Origin: Geomonas propionica
GTDB taxonomy: Bacteria; Desulfobacterota; Desulfuromonadia; Geobacterales; Geobacteraceae
Assembly (NCBI RefSeq): GCF_016458235.1
Contig: NZ_JAEMHK010000005.1
Coordinates: forward strand, 124,001-188,000
DNA: 64,000 nt
Reading direction: 5' to 3'
Shown here: positions 59,344 through 64,000 of the stretch, piece by piece
Layout: the number at the start of each line of letters is the position of its first letter
Position numbering within the stretch: position 1 is the stretch's first letter
Made by a program: the position numbers and the translations under genes
Notes under the pieces: model-generated
Database searches by the model: none
What the model saw: the letters and a program-made list of their open reading frames with translations, nothing else
Told to the model about the DNA's origin: nothing

Positions 59344-61004
59344 AGGAGCAGCTGCGCGCATGCATCCTGAAGGGAATCGAGGGGTGTTTCGCCGACGGCA
59401 CGCTCACCTCTGGTGTGGTCCCGGCCATCAACGTTGAGAAGCCGGCGCACGCCGAGCACGGAGATTTCGCCACCAACGTCGCCATGCAGATGGCGAAGCA
59501 GGAGCGCAAGGCGCCTCGCGCCGTCGCCGAGGCCTTGGTCAAGAAGCTCGCCGAGGCGTCGGATCTGATCCAGTCCGTCGAGATCGCCGGCCCCGGTTTC
59601 ATCAATTTCTTCGTTAAAGACGCCGCCTGGAGGGAGATCCTCACGGTGATCGACCGCGCCGGCGACCAGTACGGCAAGAGCACGGTCGGCGCCGGCAAGA
59701 AGGTGCAGGTCGAATTCGTCAGCGCCAACCCCACCGGGCCGCTGCACATAGGCCACGGCCGCGGTGCCGCCACCGGTGATGCCGTCGCTTCGCTCCTCTC
59801 CGCCGCCGGCTTCGACGTGCAGCGCGAGTATTACATCAACGACGCCGGCAACCAGATGAACACCCTCGGGCTTTCCGGCCTGTTGCGCTACAAGGAACTC
59901 TTGGGCGAGAAGATAGATTTCCCGGAGAACTGCTACCAGGGCGACTACATCAAGGACATCGCGCGCGACGCCATCACCAAGCACGGCGACCGCTTCCTCA
60001 AGGCTCCCCAGGAAGAAGGGGTTGCCTTCTTCGCCAAAATGGGCGGCGACCTGATCCTGAAGGGGATCGACGACGACCTGCAGGACTTCGGCATCCGCTT
60101 CGACAACTGGTTCTCCGAGCAGTCCCTCTTCGACGACGGCAAGGTCACCTCGGCCATCGCCGAGATGCAGGAGAAGGGGCACATCTACGAGCAGGAAGGC
60201 GCGCTCTGGTTCAAGACCACGGCCTTCGGCGACGACAAGGATCGCGTCGTGGTGAGAAGTAACGGCGTCACCACCTACTTCGCCTCCGACATTGCCTATC
60301 ACCGCGACAAGTACGCCCGCGGCTTCGACTGGGTCATCGACGTCTGGGGCGCCGACCACCACGGTTACGTGCCCAGGCTGAAGAGCGTGGTGCAGGGGCT
60401 GGGGCGCCAAGCGGACGACCTCGGCATCATCCTGGTGCAGCTGGTCTCGCTTCTGCGCGCCGGCCAGCCGGTGGCCATGTCCACCAGGAGCGGTGAGTTC
60501 GTGACCCTGAAGGAAGTCGTGGACGAGGTCGGCCGCGACTCCGCCCGCTTCTTCTTCCTGATGCGCCGCTCCGACAGCCAGCTCGACTTCGACCTGGAGC
60601 TTGCCAAACGCCAGAGTAACGACAACCCGGTCTACTACGTGCAGTACGCCCACGCCAGGATCAGGAGCATCTTCGAAACCGCCCGGGAGCGCGGCGTGGA
60701 GCCGAATTTCCAGAACGTGCGCCTGGAACTTCTGGAGAGCGCCGACGACATGAGCCTCATCAAGAAGCTCTCCCTCTACCCGGAAATCCTGGAAGGGGCC
60801 GCGGTGAACTTCGAGCCGCACCGGATTACCTACTATCTGCAGGAGTTGGCCGGCGAGTTCCACAGCTTCTACAACAAGAGCAGGGTGATCACGCCGGAGG
60901 AGCCCGAGCTTACCCAGGCCCGCCTGTTCCTCCTGCACTGCGTGGCGGTTACGCTGAAGAACGCGCTGACCGTGCTCGGGATATCGGCTCCGGAGAGGAT
61001 GTAG
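59340..61004 (+). CDS. argS: Arginyl-tRNA synthetase
   Basis: 554 aa class I synthetase. HIGH motif in ANPTGPLHIGHGRGA; C-terminal anticodon domain (YYVQYAHARIRSIFE, and final LGISAPERM). AAGGGAGGAGAAGAT within the upstream small gene provides the ribosome site. Confidence 0.96.
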   Translation: MKEQLRACILKGIEGCFADGTLTSGVVPAINVEKPAHAEHGDFATNVAMQMAKQERKAPRAVAEALVKKLAEASDLIQSVEIAGPGFINFFVKDAAWREILTVIDRAGDQYGKSTVGAGKKVQVEFVSANPTGPLHIGHGRGAATGDAVASLLSAAGFDVQREYYINDAGNQMNTLGLSGLLRYKELLGEKIDFPENCYQGDYIKDIARDAITKHGDRFLKAPQEEGVAFFAKMGGDLILKGIDDDLQDFGIRFDNWFSEQSLFDDGKVTSAIAEMQEKGHIYEQEGALWFKTTAFGDDKDRVVVRSNGVTTYFASDIAYHRDKYARGFDWVIDVWGADHHGYVPRLKSVVQGLGRQADDLGIILVQLVSLLRAGQPVAMSTRSGEFVTLKEVVDEVGRDSARFFFLMRRSDSQLDFDLELAKRQSNDNPVYYVQYAHARIRSIFETARERGVEPNFQNVRLELLESADDMSLIKKLSLYPEILEGAAVNFEPHRITYYLQELAGEFHSFYNKSRVITPEEPELTQARLFLLHCVAVTLKNALTVLGISAPERM

Positions 61005-61013
61005 GAGGAGCGC

Positions 61014-61802
61014 ATGCGGCTTGACTACAGCGAGAAAATTAAGGCGGTCCGGGAGAGCGCCGAGCGCCCCAAACCCGTGCAGAAGAACCGCCCGCGCCGC
61101 GAGCCGATCGGCACCTTTGCCGTGGTTGGGCTGTTGCTGCTCGCCTTGGGGTACGGCGCCGGAGTGCTGACCGGATGGTTTCTCTTCAAGGGGAAGATCG
61201 ATCCGAAGGCCCTCGCCGCGGCGCAGGCCGCCGCCCAGCCCAAGGCCCAGGCCGCACCCGCCCCGCAGGCTGCGACGCCCGCTCAGCCCGGCCAGCCGGG
61301 CCAGCCCGCCCCCGAGGTTCCGCTCACCTTTTACAAGACCCTTCCCTCGGGTGGCAAGGGGGCCATGGGGAGCGGCATGAACACCAAGCTTCCCGAGGTG
61401 CAGTCCAAGACGGCAGCTCCGGCACCGGGTGCCACAGCAGCGCCTGCAGTGGTGCCGTCGCCGGCCAAGCCGCCCGCCGCCGCCCCCGCCAAGGCCCCCG
61501 AGGCCAAAGTGGAGAAAGCAGGCGACAAGGGGGCGGACGCCGCAGCAGACAAGACCGCCGCCGAGAAACAAGGTGGCGAGGCGCGTTACCTGGTGCAGGT
61601 GGCTTCCTACAAAGACAAGAAGGAGGCCGACGCGGTGCGGACCAAGTTGGTCGCCAAGGGGGTAGCCGCCTACCTCGTGGAATCGAAGCTGCAGGACAAG
61701 GGCGTCTGGTACCGGATCAGGGTAGGGCGGCACCTCTCCAGGCCAGAGGCGCAGCAGTTGGCCGCAAAGGTGGGGAGCGGGGCGACGGTGGTCGCGGAAT
61801 AG
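61014..61802 (+). CDS. SPOR-domain membrane protein
   Basis: 262 aa: cytoplasmic head, transmembrane helix (TFAVVGLLLLALGYGAGVLTGWFLF, ~38-62), Ala/Pro linker, SPOR domain ~190-262 (ARYLVQVASYKDKKEADAVRTKLVAKGVAAYLVES..WYRIRVGRHLSRPEAQQLAAKV). Binds septal peptidoglycan. Shares the plan of the SPOR gene at 11503. Likely co-transcribed with argS. Confidence 0.85.
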   Translation: MRLDYSEKIKAVRESAERPKPVQKNRPRREPIGTFAVVGLLLLALGYGAGVLTGWFLFKGKIDPKALAAAQAAAQPKAQAAPAPQAATPAQPGQPGQPAPEVPLTFYKTLPSGGKGAMGSGMNTKLPEVQSKTAAPAPGATAAPAVVPSPAKPPAAAPAKAPEAKVEKAGDKGADAAADKTAAEKQGGEARYLVQVASYKDKKEADAVRTKLVAKGVAAYLVESKLQDKGVWYRIRVGRHLSRPEAQQLAAKVGSGATVVAE

Positions 61803-61868
61803 CTTTTCCGCCCCAGGTGGTTTTTTTTCTCCCCGAGCTGCAGTTCATCCCGGGATGGGGAGTTCGCA

Positions 61869-62711
61869 ATGGAAAAACGCAAAAAACTGGGCGAAATATT
61901 CGTCGAGAACGGGTTACTTTCCGAGAAAACCGTCGAGCGCATGCTGACGGTGTCCAAGAAGTTCGGCAAGCGCTTCGGCACAGTGCTGGAGGACCTGGAG
62001 CTGGTCACCGGCGAGGAACTGGCCCAGGCTCTGGCCACACAGTACGGCTGCCGTGTCGCCAGCAACTTTGCCGGCTACAGCTTCTCACCGCAACTGCTGA
62101 GGACCATCTCGGTCGACGTTGCCATGCAGAACCACATTTTCCCGCTCAAGCTGGACGAGAAAAGACTGGCACTCGCCATGGCCGATCCTACCGAAACCCG
62201 GATCGTGCGCAACATCTCGGCCAACCTCGGGCTGACTATCACTCCCTTCATCGCCACCAGGAAGGAGATCTACGCCGCCATCTGCAAGAACTATCTGCAG
62301 AAGGAGGTCTCCAGCGCGGCCGCACACACGGTGCTGGTGGTCGAGGACGACAAGCTGATCGCAACAATGTTCGGCGACTTCCTCGGGCGGGAGGGGTTCC
62401 GGGTCATCCATGCCGCGGACGGATTGGAGGCCTATAAGGCCGTCCTGACCGAGAAGCCGCACGTGGTGCTTACCGACCTGATGATGCCTAAGTTGGACGG
62501 TTTCGGGCTTTTCGACGCCTTGCGCAGCGTGCCGGATTTCAACGCGACACCGGTGATACTGATCACCAGTTCGCTGCAACCGGAGGACGAGGTGAAGGCC
62601 TTCGAGAAGGGGTTCTTCGATTTCATCGAAAAGCCGGTGCGGGAGGAAACCCTGATCACCAGGGTCAAGAGGGCGCTGCAGTTCAGGGAGCGCAAGTACC
62701 AGCTCAATTAA
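61869..62711 (+). CDS. MshEN domain - receiver domain protein
   Basis: 280 aa. Residues ~5-145: the type II secretion GspE N-terminal (MshEN) domain (KKLGEIFVENGLLSEKTVERML..GEELAQALATQYGCRV; MADPTETRIVRNISANLGLTITPFIATRKEI), which binds c-di-GMP in MshE. Residues ~152-275: CheY-like receiver with DD at ~159-160, phosphoacceptor Asp ~201 (VLTDLMMPKLDG) and Lys in FIEKPV. No output domain. May link c-di-GMP and phosphorylation signals; partners unknown. Confidence 0.82.
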   Translation: MEKRKKLGEIFVENGLLSEKTVERMLTVSKKFGKRFGTVLEDLELVTGEELAQALATQYGCRVASNFAGYSFSPQLLRTISVDVAMQNHIFPLKLDEKRLALAMADPTETRIVRNISANLGLTITPFIATRKEIYAAICKNYLQKEVSSAAAHTVLVVEDDKLIATMFGDFLGREGFRVIHAADGLEAYKAVLTEKPHVVLTDLMMPKLDGFGLFDALRSVPDFNATPVILITSSLQPEDEVKAFEKGFFDFIEKPVREETLITRVKRALQFRERKYQLN

Positions 62712-62745
62712 GCGGTCGCACCGCAAACTGACCAGGACCACGCAC

Positions 62746-62780
62746 CCTCCAGCCCCGTCGGGCGCTGGAGGTATTTATTT
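62746..62780 (+). terminator. Probable terminator
   Basis: CCTCCAGC (62746-62753) and GCTGGAGG (62764-62771), inner CCC/GGG, then TATTTATTT. Confidence 0.6.
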
Positions 62781-62791
62781 GAGGAAGCCAC

Positions 62792-62980
62792 ATGTGCGCC
62801 ATACAGACCGTTAAGTGCCCGCACTGCCGCAAGGAAGCCCCTTTGGCCGGTAACCCGTACCGACCCTTCTGCTCGGAGAGATGCAAGATGATCGACCTCG
62901 GCACATGGGCCAGCGAAGGATACCGGATCCCAGGCGAAAAGGCACCGCAGCACGACGACAACAATGAGGACGACGAGTAG
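62792..62980 (+). CDS. yacG: DNA gyrase inhibitor YacG
   Basis: 62 aa zinc protein: [40 protein letters not shown] with C-x2-C and C-x3-C. Binds GyrB and blocks its activity. The C-terminus is acidic. GAGGAAGCCAC precedes the ATG. Confidence 0.88.
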   Translation: MCAIQTVKCPHCRKEAPLAGNPYRPFCSERCKMIDLGTWASEGYRIPGEKAPQHDDNNEDDE

Positions 62981-63057
62981 CTGATCGCTTCGCCCAACTC
63001 TTAAGACACATCATTTTATTGCAGCATGCAATGATCAAAGCAGCAAAGGAGCCTTTC

Positions 63058-64000
63058 ATGTCAGAAGTACGTCTCCGTTTCGCCCCGAGTCCGACCGGCT
63101 ACCTTCACGTTGGAGGGGCGCGCACGGCGCTTTTCAACTGGCTTTTGGCCAGGAAGCAGCACGGCACCTTCGTGCTCAGGATCGAGGATACCGACGTGAC
63201 CCGATCCACCCAGGAATCGGTCGACGCCATCTTCGAAGGAATGAAGTGGCTGGGGCTGGACTGGGACGAGGGGCCCTTCTTCCAGTCCGACTACTTCCCG
63301 GTGTACAAGGAGTACATCGATAAGTTGGTCGCCGAAGGTAAGGCGTACAAGTGCTACTGCAGCGTCGAGGAGCTTGAGGCGAAGCGCGAGAAGGCGCTCG
63401 CGGAAGGGGGCAAGCCGAAGTACGACGGCACCTGCCGCGACCTGCCGCCCCAGGAGGATGACGGCCGCCCCTACGTGATCCGTTTCAAGACCCCCAAGGA
63501 AGGGGCCACCACCTGGAACGACCTGATCAAGGGGAAGATCTCCTTCGAGAACGATGAACTGGACGACCTGATCATCCAGCGCACCGACGGCACCCCGACC
63601 TACAACTTCGTCGTCGTCATCGACGACGTTACCATGAAGATGACTACCGTGATCCGCGGCGACGACCACGTCAACAACACTCCGCGCCAGATCCTGATCT
63701 ACCAGGCGCTCGGTGCGCCGGTGCCGGTCTTCGCCCACGTCCCCATGATTCTTGGCGCCGACAAGGCCCGCCTCTCCAAGCGTCACGGCGCCACCTCGGT
63801 CATGGCCTACCGTGACATGGGCTTCCTCCCCGAGGCGATGGTCAACTACCTGGTGCGCCTGGGGTGGAGCTGCGGCGACGAGGAGATCTTCTCGCTGCAG
63901 GACCTGATCGAGAAATTCTCCATCGAGAACGTCGGGCGCTCCGCCGGCGTCTTCAACCCGGACAAGCTCCTGTGGTTGAACGCCCACTACATCAAGACCG
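63058..64000 (+). CDS. gltX: Glutamyl-tRNA synthetase, 3'-truncated by window edge
   Basis: First ~314 residues. [23 protein letters not shown] (HIGH region), LRIEDTD, the zinc-region [27 protein letters not shown], and KMSKS-type [20 protein letters not shown] precedes the ATG. The frame runs off the right edge. Confidence 0.95.
   Translation, partial: MSEVRLRFAPSPTGYLHVGGARTALFNWLLARKQHGTFVLRIEDTDVTRSTQESVDAIFEGMKWLGLDWDEGPFFQSDYFPVYKEYIDKLVAEGKAYKCYCSVEELEAKREKALAEGGKPKYDGTCRDLPPQEDDGRPYVIRFKTPKEGATTWNDLIKGKISFENDELDDLIIQRTDGTPTYNFVVVIDDVTMKMTTVIRGDDHVNNTPRQILIYQALGAPVPVFAHVPMILGADKARLSKRHGATSVMAYRDMGFLPEAMVNYLVRLGWSCGDEEIFSLQDLIEKFSIENVGRSAGVFNPDKLLWLNAHYIKT

Noticed and set aside
59178-61733. 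851-codon minus-strand frame opposite argS and the SPOR gene
   Set aside because: Shadow of argS; no domain in the translation and no ribosome site.
1-64000. tRNA, rRNA or riboswitch genes
   Set aside because: I looked for TTCGA-type T-loops, rRNA landmarks and known riboswitch cores near birA, nadC, coaX and trpS and found none convincing; a covariance search could still find one.

Overview
The window looks like a chromosomal segment of a Geobacter-type desulfuromonad (Geobacteraceae, possibly the Geomonas/Citrifermentans side). The reasons are a dodecaheme c-type cytochrome built from four triheme c7-like modules, rubrerythrin, GC-rich codon use, and several gene pairings I recognise from that family (scpA-scpB, tsaD-rsmA, an MglA-like GTPase with a SPOR protein). 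This assignment is inference from gene content; no rRNA or marker phylogeny is available in the window.

Layout. 1-8.2 kb: the 3' end of pyrE, a YkgJ-type Cys-cluster protein, YaeQ, a secreted intradiol dioxygenase-like protein, a DUF72 protein, a PAP2 phosphatase, a region with 21-bp tandem repeats, the dodecaheme cytochrome on the minus strand, a DUF4124 protein, and nadC-birA. 8.3-15.8 kb: coaX, an EF-G paralogue, then a four-gene run (SPOR protein, HEAT-like protein, MglA-like GTPase, MgtC-like membrane protein) and rubrerythrin. 15.9-29.3 kb: a cytidylate kinase-like/BON fusion, a PHP phosphoesterase, nth, a beta-hydroxyacid dehydrogenase, ftsH, small unknowns, a dienelactone hydrolase, a DNA ligase relic and sbcD-sbcC.

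29,306-41,489: a compact Mu-like transposable element of 12,184 bp. Both ends can be placed. They read TGTTAAGGGAAA (left) and TGTAACGCGAAA (right, complement), and a 7-bp direct repeat GTTACCT abuts each end. It sits in the loop of a pre-existing C/G-rich intergenic inverted repeat, so the two arms of that repeat now lie 12 kb apart. It carries a two-HTH repressor, a divergent Ner-like regulator, a MuA-type DDE transposase, a MuB-type ATPase, GemA, a protein with two Mor-like domains and several coupled small ORFs. It then passes directly into an IS630-type transposase and two small membrane-protein ORFs. No head, tail or lysis genes are recognisable, so it is either a large-deletion prophage or an element living as a transposon.

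41.5-64 kb: housekeeping genes. An EamA transporter, a site-2 protease, trpS, scpA-scpB, a MEMO-family protein, a DHH-CBS-poly(A)polymerase fusion, an NrnA-like DHH phosphoesterase, a cysteine desulfurase, PIN-PhoH, tsaD-rsmA, UDP-glucose dehydrogenase and UDP-glucuronate decarboxylase (together UDP-glucose to UDP-xylose), an FtsB-like protein, a Cys-rich mini-protein overlapping argS, a SPOR protein, an MshEN-receiver protein, yacG and the 5' part of gltX.

The intergenic spaces hold several families of dispersed inverted repeats. Two copies of one palindrome supply the stop codons of the genes they abut, and the core of another repeat recurs inside the coding region of the SPOR protein.
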